Source: Agrocybe praecox
Lineage: Eukaryota > Basidiomycota > Agaricomycetes > Agaricales > Agrocybaceae
Length of the DNA: 64,000 nt
Assembly: GCA_964017145.1 (NCBI GenBank)
Contig: OZ024847.1
Span: 1,550,001-1,614,000, forward strand
Direction: 5' to 3'
Part shown: piece by piece, positions 38,706-49,085 of the stretch
How the letters are laid out: each line of letters begins with the position of its first letter
How positions within the stretch are numbered: the first letter of the stretch is position 1
Position numbers and translations under genes: made by a program
Notes under the pieces: model-generated
Told to the model about the DNA's origin: nothing
Database searches by the model: none
What the model saw: only the letters and a program-made list of their open reading frames with translations

Positions 38706-40657
38706 ATGCCTTCAAAGCCACCATCTGAATTGAGCCCGTCCTCATCTGGATCCTCAACTGATGAGGAAATCACCGCTACCACTTTGTCCAAAAAGCGAAA
38801 GAAGTCATTGACTAAGGCTTGTAAAAAGAAAGGCAAGCGACGAAAAAGCGCGTAAGTGAAGTTTCTCTGGATTGGACTTATCTTTTCTGCTAAACATGTC
38901 TTAGATATCCTTTACGACCCTATACACAGTTTTCCCGATGGTACACACGCAGCCAAAACATTGAAGTTAACTGGTTTGAGGTCTTCGAAAAGGGCATGGC
39001 ATACGATAACCTAAATTATGGAAAGTTGACGCGATCGGAGTATGTATTTAAACCCATTGCATCACATACTTACCTTCTAATTTGATATAAATTTCTCAGA
39101 TTTCTTCGCAAGTATCAAAAAGTTGTTGAAGTCTATCGCGATATACAAGCAGGTATTCCATGTTTCGAGAAAGAATCAGAGTATTTGGAACAGAACCCGA
39201 ATCTATGTGATTCTGTCGCAAAAGCAGTAAGGATGACCTGCGATCCTAATAGCATATATTCAACCTTTCTTTCTTAAATGCTTTCCGCAATGAGTGCTGC
39301 TCGATCTGAAGATATTTCAAGTCTCAACACAGCCGCATTAATTTACACTGCAGCGCACGAGGCCGACGAGCGACTCAATCCACCCATCAAGATTGGTGCG
39401 CCTAAATCTGGTGTGCGTGGCCATAATCACGTCCAGTTATCCCGAAAGCTATGTCCTGCAAAATATCTTGCAGATTTTGATCGTGATCCAGAAGAATTCA
39501 GAAAGAAACTCCTTCGTGGAAAGGTCGCTGTTCGCTCTCGGGATTGGCCCTCGTTCTTATGGCCTAATGGTGGTTACGATCCCGACCACTTATCAGATGG
39601 ATTACTTCGTAATCCGGTCCTCGTGATGGTATGTCCTTTTTTTCTATGCATAACTTTGCAACGTTTTGAAGCACGATCTGTATAGGTTTTCAAGCATATA
39701 TTTACTTGTCCAAGCTCAGCTACAGCTGAGAACACTGGAACGACAGCAACCAAGCCATCACAGGCGAAATCAAATGGCATGAAAAGTGTTACGTATGGGT
39801 CAATAGCGTACGCATGCACTCTGGTACGTTTTCTTACATGAGCCTTATTTTATGCTAAGAATGTGATTGATATTAGTATCGATTCGTGATTTCGGATATC
39901 ACAGATTGGAGGATCAACGACCGGCTGTACAATTGGAGAGAGTTATACGACAATGTTGTTGATATAATGGCTAGCGCAGAGGAGGATGATCCCGAGTGGC
40001 TCAAAGATCTATTGGAGTGGTGGAATATGTAAGTTCTTTGCGTGTGCATACTGTTCTCAATATTTTTTACACTGAATTTCTAATAGGAACATTTTCGGCG
40101 CTGATCCAAGCATATATGATGCTTCAGATGCCGAAACGGGGCCTTCGTCGATGTCAATTCTCGCAAAGCAACGAATTGAACACTCAAGACCAGATGAGGA
40201 TCCTCGATCTACGCCCCCATTCGACGACATCAATGAGCAGCCACCAGTGCCCTCTGGAAGCCAACCACGCTTGGATCAGCATGACGAATCCACACCACGG
40301 GGTTGTGCACAGCCTGGTACCACCTCTTCGTCAACAGATTATCGCCCGGCAGGCTTTCTACCCACACCTGCGCCAACTCAGTACTCACAGCCCCAACAAC
40401 ACTCACCTCCCGAGCACTGGTCGCATTTTGGCCACAATCAAAACCCAGTTCCGGGTCCATCACGTTTACAGGCCCCATCTAGTAGCCCTGTTCACTATCA
40501 CCATCCTCGAGGGCTTACCGGCCGTGGTCCCATTACCGCTCATGACGAAAACTACTCACAGGCCATGGGTGAAAGCAGCTCAGACTTCTCACAACCTCGT
40601 CGCTCATCACGTCGCGGTGAGCCCTCGAACATACTCCAATCATACAACCGGGGTTAA
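38706..40657 (+). CDS. DUF6698-type protein encoded within the Plavaka element
   Basis: Function unknown. Multi-exon plus-strand gene starting MPSKPPSELSPSSSGSSTDE, followed by a basic cluster (KKRKKSLTKACKKKGKRRKS) that may target the nucleus. The core carries KLCPAKYLADFDRDPEEFRK, LLRGKVAVRSRDWPSFLWP, NGGYDPDHLSDGLLRNPVLV and then FKHIFTCPSS with VTYGSIAYACTLYRFVISD, the block order of the DUF6698 family in Agaricomycetes. A long Pro/Ser/Gln-rich tail ends GEPSNILQSYNRG at TAA 40655-40657. No stop interrupts the exons. It is divergent from the transposase with about 220 bp between starts, lies inside the transposon ends, and is therefore likely a transposon-borne accessory protein rather than a host gene (inference). 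Confidence 0.8.
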
Positions 40658-41334
40658 TATATGTATGGTAAGGAGCCTTCTTGATCGTTTGCCACGTCAA
40701 ATCTCATCGCAAAGTTCTAGCGTTTAATGATTGCTTTTGGGACTCGGAACTCTTTTTCTTCTTCTTTTTGTTGCATTGTCATGCTCCCTGCTCTGTCGCT
40801 TGTCAGTCTCAAAATCATCAATGAAACAAAATCGGACCTATACTTGTATTTCGCTTCGCCAATCACCTTGCACTGTTTTTCTTGCTCCTGCTCCTGTGTA
40901 TTACTTTTTGTTGTATTTCTTCGAGTCTCTGCATGAGCTACATGATTAGCCTATTGTATACATTGTAAAATAGACGAATATCATTATTTTTGAGGTAAAA
41001 ACGGAGCATTATAGTAGGGCTGATTCTGAACCCAATTGATCTGGCTGCCCTACCCGACGTTGTCCGACTGGGGGCCTTAGAATATATGCCCATACTTACC
41101 ACACCTTTCAATGAGACTTAATATTTGCAGATCAAGCATGGGCATGCAACCTTTGATGACCTTTCCAAGGTCAGCTAAGATTGTCAATTTTACACATAAT
41201 TGACGTCACATACGCGATTTCGATGTCTCCCTATTGAGATCCATGGTCTTACCCATAATTGGTAACCTTGTCACCTTTTCGGCCTTGCAAGGTCCTTGCA
41301 TGGCAAGCCGGGGTCCTGCCTCTTTTGCTGATGC
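40658..41334. other. Right subterminal part of the Plavaka element
   Basis: No supported gene. Plus ORFs at 40727-40949 are the T-rich 3' flank of the DUF6698 gene. Short inverted and direct motifs such as TTGACGTCAC near 41200 lie here; the segment ends with the terminal repeat. Confidence 0.5.
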
Positions 41335-41337
41335 CGT

Positions 41338-42050
41338 GTGTTAACTACATCTGCTCTGTATTCAGTGGTTCCTATAGGTATGATTACTGTTTTTGTTATG
41401 TTGAATTTTGCTCCTGACACTTTGCACCATTTATGTAAGATCTCTTGTAGGTCATTAAAGGAGTCTCTTTTGGATAGCCAAACAGTGGTATCATCAGCAA
41501 ACAAGGTAGTGATGAGGCGTTCGGCCTCCCCTTTAATTTGGAATCCTTCTAGTTGGGAATGCCTTAGCATTGACGCCAGTGACTCTATGGCAAGGTTAAA
41601 TATTAGACAAGAGAGTGGGTTGCCTTGACGGACTCCTCTTGTCACCTTGTATCCGGTACTTGTTTCACCGTTCAGAATCACCACTGTTTCACCGTTTTCA
41701 TATAGTGTCTTCAGCATGTTTGTGAAGTGCTTCGGGAAGTCAAATTTGTCTAAGGTTTCCCATATAAAGTCATGGCGTATTTTGTCATACGCTTTCTCTT
41801 GGTCTAGGCACACTATAACCCTGTTTTTCTCATCAACTTCACTTTTATTTATCATCAGGTTTATCAACTCAGTTTGGTCTTCTATTCTCCGCCCTTTCAT
41901 AAATCCAGCCTGATCCAGGTGTATTAAGGGTGATATTATACTCGCTAATCTTGTGGTTAAGGCCCTAGTCATTATTTTGTAGTCCGTGTTAAGTACTGTG
42001 ATCGGGCGGTAGTTACCGATCTCTGTTCTATCCCCTTTTTTATATATCGG
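41338..42050 (-). pseudogene. LINE reverse transcriptase domain (palm region)
   Basis: Minus-strand reading: KKGDRTEIGNYRPITVLN, DQAGFMKGRRIEDQ, VCLDQEKAYDKI (RT motif A), VTRGVRQGNPLSCLIFNLAI (motif B), TTLFADDTTVW (catalytic FADD, motif C), and KFNITKTVIIPI. No stop occurs in this stretch. It is joined upstream to the endonuclease part across the 1.56-kb insertion and downstream to 31695 across the Plavaka element. Confidence 0.9.
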
Positions 42051-43610
42051 ATAGGCTCGTGACCAGCTGCAGAATGAGATATCGCGAAGCGATGGAGAAT
42101 CATCTGAGTTTAAAATGGGGGTCTAACACTTATGATCGCCATCAGCTCATGTAATTGTCCCCGTTTAGATAAAAGGCATTCGGGGATAACTAAATATAAC
42201 TTGCCTGCCAAAATCGTGTTCGTGTCGTGTTCATCGTCAACGGCGTCGAAAACCACTCTTGTTCTCGTACTCCCATGTCGGATGCACCACTCCTGACAGT
42301 TCCGACTTATTCTGAGAGGCTTGAAGCACTCAGGACAATGGTTGCATCTGGACTGAAAGAACTAATTGATAATCTGAACCTGGAATCTCGGTTGCCTTCT
42401 GACTTCATTGCTGGACTCAAGGAAGAAGACCAAGCTCTGCTAGAGGGCTTCCATGTTTTGCTATTCTATGAGCTCTGGAGCTCAAATTCCTAGAGAAATG
42501 CAATTGAAGGCTGTTCTTGCTGAGAGGCACAAAAAGGACTCACTCATTGCTGCTAGTACCGGTAGTGGGAAGACTTTGCCCATGGCATTGAACATTTACT
42601 TGGATGATCCGGCTCTAAAGCCAACCTCTCTCCTTCTATCTCCACTTAAGAGAATACAACCATCACAGCTCATCGAGTTCAACGACAGATATCGGATTCC
42701 AACTGTTGTAATAAATGATGATACCCCCTGAGATAAGAGCTTTTATAATGTAAGCACTCATTTATTCTAACTAGGTGTCGTCGTTTCATAAGTATCTAAT
42801 CATATTCCTGAGTAGAGACATGTTTTTGATCGCAAAAATCGAACACCTGGAAGCGCTCGTCTCCTCATAGTTACTGTTGAACAACTCTTCAAAATGAAGG
42901 AGGGGCATTTTCCTCAACTCTCCTTGCTCCCCCGAAATCAACATTTCCAACGGACTCTTGCTCGTATTACTGTTGATTAAGCACACACCATCGTCACAGC
43001 TGGTATTCCCCGCTATGGCCTGGATGTTTTCAGACCAGCGTGGGGTAAGCTTGATGAACTGAAGGCTATCCTACCAAATGCGATACAATGGGCTGCCTTT
43101 TTGGCCACATTTCCACCTTACATTCTCAAGACAGTTGAGCAGAAAATACTTCGGCCTGAGTACAGCTCAAATGAAGTGCTACACATGCGAAAGTTGTGGT
43201 GAGGCTGGATCCATGGCAATTCACTCGAGCCTCTCTTTGGTTTTCGCTTGGCACCTGCTAATGAAAAGCTATGAAGCCCACTACTAGGGCCATTTTTGTC
43301 AGCATCTTGAGAGTTGTCGGTGGGAGGTTTATATGCACGAAAGTTATCACCAGCTTGGCGCGGAGCCATAGTGGCCGTACTAGATGGTGGGTACTGGTAA
43401 AGACGACTTGTTGAAAATTCTTTTGTGGCCTTCAGTCGCTTGCCGCTGTTACTATGCCATGTTATATTTAGGTATCCCCAAATGCCTATTATCTAAACGG
43501 GGACGCTTACATGAGCTGATGGTGATCATAAGCGTTAGACCCCCTTTTTAAACTCAGCTGGACAGGTCGTCAAGTTGAGGTTCTGCTCATTTGACGGTTT
43601 GTCACAGGTC
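42051..43610. mobile_element. MULE-like non-autonomous element with 10-bp target duplication carrying a helicase fragment
   Basis: TATATATCGG flanks the insert at 42041-42050 and 43611-43620; collapsing the two copies rejoins the LINE codons for GWMCPIYKKGDRTE in frame. Ends are inverted but diverged at the tips (GTGAC, 10 nt, ATGAG on both sides), then about 100 bp of better inverted repeat (CTGAGTTTAAAA, GGGGGTCTAAC, CTCATGTAATT/CGCTTACATGAG, CGTTTAGATAA). A 9-10 bp duplication with long inverted arms and captured gene sequence is the Mutator/Pack-MULE pattern. No transposase is encoded. Confidence 0.75.
42274..43200 (+). pseudogene. RecQ-like helicase N-terminal half captured by the element
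   Basis: Begins MSDAPLLTVPTYSERLEALR; after a stop the frame shifts to EMQLKAVLAERHKKDSLIAA with Walker A STGSGKT, PTSLLLSPLKR and VVINDDTP. Later comes LLIVTVEQLFKMKEGHF-like sequence, a motif II read as VD-stop-AH at about 42978 (stop replacing the acidic residue of DEAH), then GLDVFRPAWGKLDELKAILP, FSATFPPYILKTVEQKILRP. Multiple stops and shifts make it a pseudogene. The two edges lie inside the transposon arms. Confidence 0.8.
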
Positions 43611-43620
43611 TATATATCGG

Positions 43621-45720
43621 ACACATCCACCCTTTGGCAAAGTCTGTGGTACTGCATACCCCATTTTTCTCGATGTCGTTGTAGACTAGGGTCATGCACT
43701 TGATTATATCAAAAGGTGAATCTTTGTTTTTCTTGTCACTATCATACCTGTTTGATAATAGCTTCCATAATTCATGCGGAATTCCATCTACACCAGCGGC
43801 TTTGCCATTTGGGAGATCGTTCACTGCCTTCCTTATTTCTGATTTCTTTAGATTGCAGGCTAGGACCTGCTTGTCCTGTTGTGGGAGTTTGAGCCTGATG
43901 TGGCTTATCACTTCATTGACATCGTTAACATTGGTTTGCTCTAGGTGTTGTATTTGGAGTTCATTATGGTAATTTCTCGCCATTTCGGCCATCTTTGATG
44001 ATCGTCGTTCATATGTGTCTCTTCCCGGTATGTCTCCCTGTTTGTTTTTTAACATAGTGACAGTGTCTCTAGGTGTTCGCTCCTTATTTGCATTAATCCA
44101 CGGTTTGCACAGTGTCTCACTTTCCAGACGAGCTTTTGCTTCTTGGTTATCCCTGATTTGTGTGTACCTCAGAGTTTCCAGGTGTCTTATTCTTTCCTCT
44201 ATAGTTACTAGGTTGCATTGTTTTTTCTCTACGGATAGGTCCTCGTTGAGTATATTTTTACGCCAAGTTTTGTATTTTTCAATGACCTTGTCCATTTTTG
44301 GGGTCTCCACCTTCGCTGTCTCACATATGTATCTCACTATATCTCTTTTATATTTGTGAAACGCTTGCTGTATGTTGTGCTCTTCTGTTCGTTTTTCAGG
44401 GTCTATCAACCCTTCTTGTTTCTGCTGCAATTCTATTCCCATCCGTTTAATCTCTCGTATTACCTTTCAGGACTTCAGAAGGTACATGGGTATCGTCCAT
44501 CTTCCTTTACCAAAGTATGGTGTCCATGGATTTACAAATTCCATAGACACAAGTTTATGGTCAGTTGTTACTGATGTATCCTCAATCCTCCAATGTCTGC
44601 TGTGTGACAGTACCACATCTGTGGTATATATGCGGTCAATCCTTGACATAGGTCGTACTCCATTTGCTGGGTTAGATGCTTGGGCATAGGTATAGTCCAG
44701 TTGCAAAGGAAAGGTGTGTCTCCATCCATCTTTAACCCTCAGCAAGCCCTTGAGGTCTGTCAGGCTATTAACTGCTCCTTGGGCATCTCGATGCGCGGGT
44801 AATCTGTCTATCATTTCTTCAACCATATTAAAGTCTCCAAGCCTTATGTCTGGGACTGGGAGTCCTTCTCGCTGTTGTATCTCCCCAAGTGTTCGCCAGA
44901 AACTTACATTTTCTTTGGTTTGATTTAGAGCATACACGCCTAAGATATTCACCTGGGCTGTGTTGTCCTTAAATGTCATTGTAAGTTGTAATGCTCTCCC
45001 AGGAATTAGATCGCATATCTTAACATCTTTCCAGTATGTTAGTTGTTTATTCATAATGAAGCCAATGCCTTTCATGTTCGCATTTTCATGGTCTTGGGAA
45101 CTTATGATATGAAGGGTATTTCTAAATTGAGAGTTCAGATTTTCCACGTCTGCTTCCCTGAGGTGGCCTTCCTGCACTGCCATTATCACTATTCTTTTCT
45201 CCTTGAGTATCCTATTGAGTTGGCCCCACTTTTCTTGTGCGGTGTCTGAGTGACCTCCTCAAATATTTATCGTAGCAATTTTTATAACTGATTTTGTTGT
45301 TTTAACTTGATGTCTTGTGAGGGTGTCTTCCGTACCTAAATTGGTAGCATAGGTATGTTCCACTGGGGTCGCGTTAATGTTATTTGATCTATTGTGATCC
45401 AGAGCTGATGTAGCTCGATGCCTGTGGTGGGGCTCCAGGGGGTCTCGACCTTCATTGCTCGAGCTGCGTTCTCCATTCTCTTGCTCAGGTGCAGAGAGAT
45501 GCTGCTCTTGCTCGGGTTGGAACCCCTCGGTAGAGGGGCTTTCTCTGTGCTGAGAAACTTCCCCAGGTATGTCATCAGAGTTACGACAGACAGAGGAGCC
45601 AGCAACTCTTCCATATCTGGAGGGGTGTGAGCCATCTTTCGGAACGGTCAGATTTTGTGTGGCAAAATCGTTTGAGGTAGTTGCCCTTTTGATACTCCTT
45701 GGGTGGCAACTGTACATCAA
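43621..45720 (-). pseudogene. LINE endonuclease and N-terminal RT region
   Basis: Minus-strand reading starts MMYSCHPRSIKRATTSND with a Glu/Gln/Ser-rich leader, then the APE-like endonuclease: IATINI, stop (TGA 45259-45261) where GG follows, VQEGHLREADVENLN, LGDFNMVEEMIDRLP (catalytic DFN), SRIDRIYTT, TDHKLVSMEF. After a second stop (44467-44469) comes a linker with helices and the RT fingers region KSEIRKAVNDLPNGKAAGVD, GIPHELWKLL, TTDFAKGWMCPIY. No separate ORF1 was found. Confidence 0.85.
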
Positions 45721-45760
45721 GAAGGGAGCCTTACTCCCAGACTACCACAGTCGGGTTATG

Positions 45761-45981
45761 TTAGCGGCTGTCTATACACATGATTACTGAGTTATCTACC
45801 TGTACTATTTCTGTTAACTTGAGCCTCTCGGCATGGCACACCCTCAGGCCTAAATAGGCCGCCGTTTAAATTTGTCAAGTCCTTGTATTCCACAGGAATC
45901 TACGCTTTCCTGTCCTGCATGCAGTCAGTAAATTTGGGCATAGATTAGTTTTTTTAGTTTATTAGTCTTCTATTCAAAGGT
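45761..45981. other. Junction between LINE and the long-TIR element
   Basis: No gene. The LINE 5' end is not sharply defined and may extend somewhat into this stretch. Confidence 0.35.
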
Positions 45982-46144
45982 CAGCTAAGTACACCACAAT
46001 GTACCATAAGATGTGAACCAAAGGTCGATCCAGTGTATCATGAGACATGGGTTCAAAGAATTCATTGAACTGCTGGTCACATTAAGGCTTAAAAAAGGAA
46101 GTGGCTTCCTATTCATACTAGTAGGCTGTAGCACAAAATTGTAC

Positions 46145-46186
46145 ACAGTATGCCACCAGTAGTGCCACCAGTAGTGCCACCAGTAG
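46145..46186. repeat. Tandem repeat of a 14-bp unit (three copies)
   Basis: The unit GCCACCAGTAGTGCCACC-type (period 14) is repeated three times, the last with GTGTCAC. It lies in the left arm of the long-TIR element. Confidence 0.8.
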
Positions 46187-46719
46187 TGTCACTACATGAG
46201 CTGCAATAAATAAATAAAAATTCACAATAAATCGTTATGCCGCATCATGTACCGCCCATACAAATAAAGACATTGTGTTTCAAAATTCATATACAATAGG
46301 TTATTGCCCTGACCGGTACACTTTTTCACTATCAAAAAAGAGAAACCAAATACAGTTAAAAATCTTAAGTAGGCAGTGTGCCACCAGCGTCGCCACCACA
46401 ACAATGAAAAGAACAAGCTGCTAAAAAAGATCACAATTTGCATAGCACATAATATATAATATGTAATATATGTAATATACACATTGCTTTGCAACAAGAA
46501 AATGCATTGAAGAGACACAAGGTAAGTATGCAGTGTGCCACCTGTGTCGCTGCCACTACAATGATAAAAAAAAGCTGCTAAAAAAGATCACATCTCAAAT
46601 ACACTGCCAGTTGGAAAATGTAAAAAATCACAATATATATTGACACCACATCATGCGTATTGTGCCGTTTTGAGCGCCACTGCCTAGCATTTAAAAGACA
46701 GAATATATGTATGTCAATA

Positions 46720-49085
46720 AGCATTAAAAAGCGGTGCTAAAAGTGCCTCATTTAAATATACAATTCAAAGATTTACTATTACTATTACCTGATGCAATAT
46801 TTAATGCACTTGCCACTGTGGGATATATTTCCATGAGCAGTAAAGATTGTGCAACATTAATATTAAAGGAGAGACAGCCTACTACTATGGGTCTGATCGG
46901 CAGACAGCACTCAAAATATGGTGCTCCAAGCAGTCATCTTGATGTGTATGGTGAGGGTTCAATGTATGTTGGGATATCATTCAAAAGAGCACCGCTTTGA
47001 GCACTGCCTAGCACTTAAAAGATAGAATATATAAATGTCAGTTAGCATTAAAAAGCAGCGCTAAAAGTGCCCCATTTAACTATACAATTCAAAAACTTAC
47101 TATTACTATTTTTTTTTTTTTTTTTTTTGAATCCAATTTAACGTCCTTTGAGGCTGGGCCTTATGTAGGACATCTATTTACAATATTCTATATATAAATT
47201 ATCCATGTGATGTGGCTAACTCTACGACTGCAGTGGGCCTCCTTTGGAGAGCTCAGGCTTGCAAGGCAAGCATTGTTATGATGAATGTAATGTAATATGG
47301 ATGTTTGTATGTAAATCGTGCTCCTTATGATGTTTCTGCCGTGACCTCCGGCCCCATGGACCTTTTTCCCAATTACTTCTTTGTATTGACCCAGACTCAC
47401 GGAGTCGCTTCTGGACCTCAGTGTGCATGGCTTTTCCCTGCTTGCCCGTTGCTCTCGGCCATTTTTTCGAGTCCACCAATTTGGATGCCTGGCCGGGTGA
47501 CCAAGCCGGCCTCGACATCTGGCTCCGATGCGGGGCTGCGCTGTTTTTGCAATGTACAGGATCCGATAACGGGTCTCCAGCTCGTGATCATGACATGTTT
47601 TTGGTCGGGATAATGGTGTAGGGCACGTGGTGATGGTGTGAAAGTGATGGGTGCAGTCAGTGGTGGCAGAAGGTGAACATGTCCGGCCCCTTTCGACAAA
47701 AAGCCTGCTGTCTGTTGGGTTCAAACACGCAACATCAAGACTATGCCTGAGCCGGTGCCAGCCGGGGGAGGTGTAAGGGCTGGCGATGCGCGATGGTGCC
47801 ACTGAGCCACTGCGCCCCCCTTTACTATTACTATTACTTACCTGATGCAATATTTAATGCACTGTGAGATATATTTCCATAAACAGTAAAGATATGACAT
47901 AGGTACATTACTTGTTCTTTTTGTACTATTTGAGGTTTTTAATTTATGCTCATGTTGTAAGAAGAATTAGTGGATCAAATGCACGCCTCACCTGGCGCCA
48001 CCTTACAATAGAACACTTGAACACACACTTTGTGGCTATGTAATACATCAAGGCGGCATGATGCGCGCCACCTAGAATTGATGAAGGTGAGATATATCTG
48101 GAAATATATACATTACTCACTGTGATAAAACATTGTATGTTGGATGTGTATTAGTTGGTTGTCATTTTGTGCTGCTACAGAATTATGCAGTGAAGGAGAA
48201 TGCTCCAAAGTTTGATCTTTTGTTGGTGTCTTCAATAATATGAATATCTAAGCACCATTGCCTTGGCTACTAAAATACTGGGCACTAAATGTAACAAACA
48301 GCAAACACGACAGGGTTTTATTCAGTTTTACAGAACATTAATGAACTGAATTGAATGGAAAGTACCATAATGAGGATAATAAATCTTAAAAAAACCTCTT
48401 TCGAAACCATAAACCAACTAGAGGGAACCATCATATGTACATACTACATAGATTCATAGACTGTATCTTGTGTATGACTCACATAAGGATACTACACTGT
48501 ATAGTAACATATGATACAAGGAACATGTCCAGTGTACCGTATGATATGGATACAAAGTCTTCATTGAACCCCTGTATAAATATGTCCTAATATGGACATG
48601 GATACTGGCTTCTGGTTGGCTACTGCCCTGGCTTGAATTATATCAGGCGGCGACGTCTCTCCACCATGCGCCGCCTCAGGGTTAAAGGAATTAGTAATTA
48701 CCTGATCACATTCTTAATTGGGCATTATGCAACATTAATATTTTGACATGTATGATGTGGTATGGTGAGGATTCAATAGATATTGGGATGTTGTTGTGGA
48801 TGGCGGCACTCAAAGTGCCGCCTAGCATTTAAAAGACAAAATATATGTGTGATAATAAACATTAATAAGCAGCGCTACAAGTGCCCCATTTAAAATATAC
48901 AATTCAAAGATTTACTATTACTATATGTGTGTTAAAAAGCATTAAAAAGCGGCACTACAAGTGCCCCATTTACAATATACAATTCAAAGATTTACTATTA
49001 CTATATCTGAGTTAATAAGCATTGAAAAGTGGCGCTACAAGTGCCCCATTGAAAATATAAAATTCAAAGATTTACTATTATGATT
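46720..49085. repeat. Dispersed copies of a 70-bp unit inside the long-TIR element
   Basis: The block GCATTAAAAAGCGGTGCTAA, AGTGCCTCATTTAAATATAC, AATTCAAAGATTTACTATTA occurs near 46.72, 47.05, 48.86, 48.94 and 49.02 kb, the last three in tandem with period about 75 bp. A second module (CCTGATGCAATATTTAATGC) occurs at 46.79 and 47.84 kb. They are internal to the element and non-coding. Confidence 0.75.
47111..47820 (-). mobile_element. tRNA-derived SINE (about 710 bp) with 14-bp target duplication
   Basis: On the minus strand it begins GGGGGGCGCAGTGGCTCAGT, an A-box (GTGGCTCAGTGG), then a B-box-like GTTTGAACCC about 80 nt later, a long unrelated body, and a poly-A tail (poly-T 47109-47128 on plus). 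TTACTATTACTATT occurs on both sides (47097-47110 and 47822-47835), so it inserted into the internal repeat of the long-TIR element. An A/B-box head with an A tail and no ORF define a SINE. Which LINE mobilises it was not determined; its 3' end does not obviously match the LINE tail here. Confidence 0.8.

Larger units (their letters stand above)
31696..41334. mobile_element. Plavaka-type (CACTA-like) DNA transposon, 9.6 kb, with 3-bp target duplication
   Basis: The left end GACATCAGCAAAAGCGGCAA and the inverse of the right end GCATCAGCAAAAGAGGCAGG form a terminal inverted repeat of about 25 bp with a few mismatches. CGT flanks both sides (31693-31695, 41335-41337). Removing the element restores the LINE codons for VVNTRRMNN, so the edges are firm. 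It contains a divergent gene pair: a transposase (minus) and a DUF6698 protein (plus), about 220 bp apart. A Tc1-type transposon has inserted into it later. A 3-bp target duplication agrees with the CACTA superfamily, to which Plavaka elements are assigned. Confidence 0.85.
26911..45760 (-). mobile_element. Degenerate non-LTR retrotransposon (LINE), split by three nested insertions
   Basis: Minus-strand element with APE-type endonuclease, reverse transcriptase, a cysteine-rich segment, an RNase H-like region and a poly-A 3' end (poly-T 26911-26934 on plus). LINE-derived DNA is 26911-28714, 30797-31695, 41335-42050 and 43611 to about 45760, about 5.5 kb once the insertions are removed. Each junction reads through in frame when the insertion and one target copy are taken out, which shows a single original copy. 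At least two in-frame stops (45259-45261, 44467-44469) and frameshifts (near 31.54 and 27.68 kb) make it inactive. The exact 5' end is not defined; no clear target duplication was found around the element. Confidence 0.85.

Noticed and set aside
41338..45720. Two separate LINE copies on either side of 42-43.6 kb
   Set aside because: The 10-bp duplication and in-frame rejoining show one copy interrupted by an insertion.
46734..47000. Plus ORF of 88 codons in the long-TIR element
   Set aside because: It consists of internal repeat modules that recur elsewhere without an open frame.
47188..47850. Minus ORF of 220 codons in the SINE
   Set aside because: It covers the tRNA-like head and the body, has no protein resemblance and extends across the SINE edge; chance open frame in GC-richer DNA.
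46145..49085. CRISPR-like spaced repeats
   Set aside because: Eukaryotic AT-rich tandem modules without unique spacers; ordinary satellite and transposon repeats.
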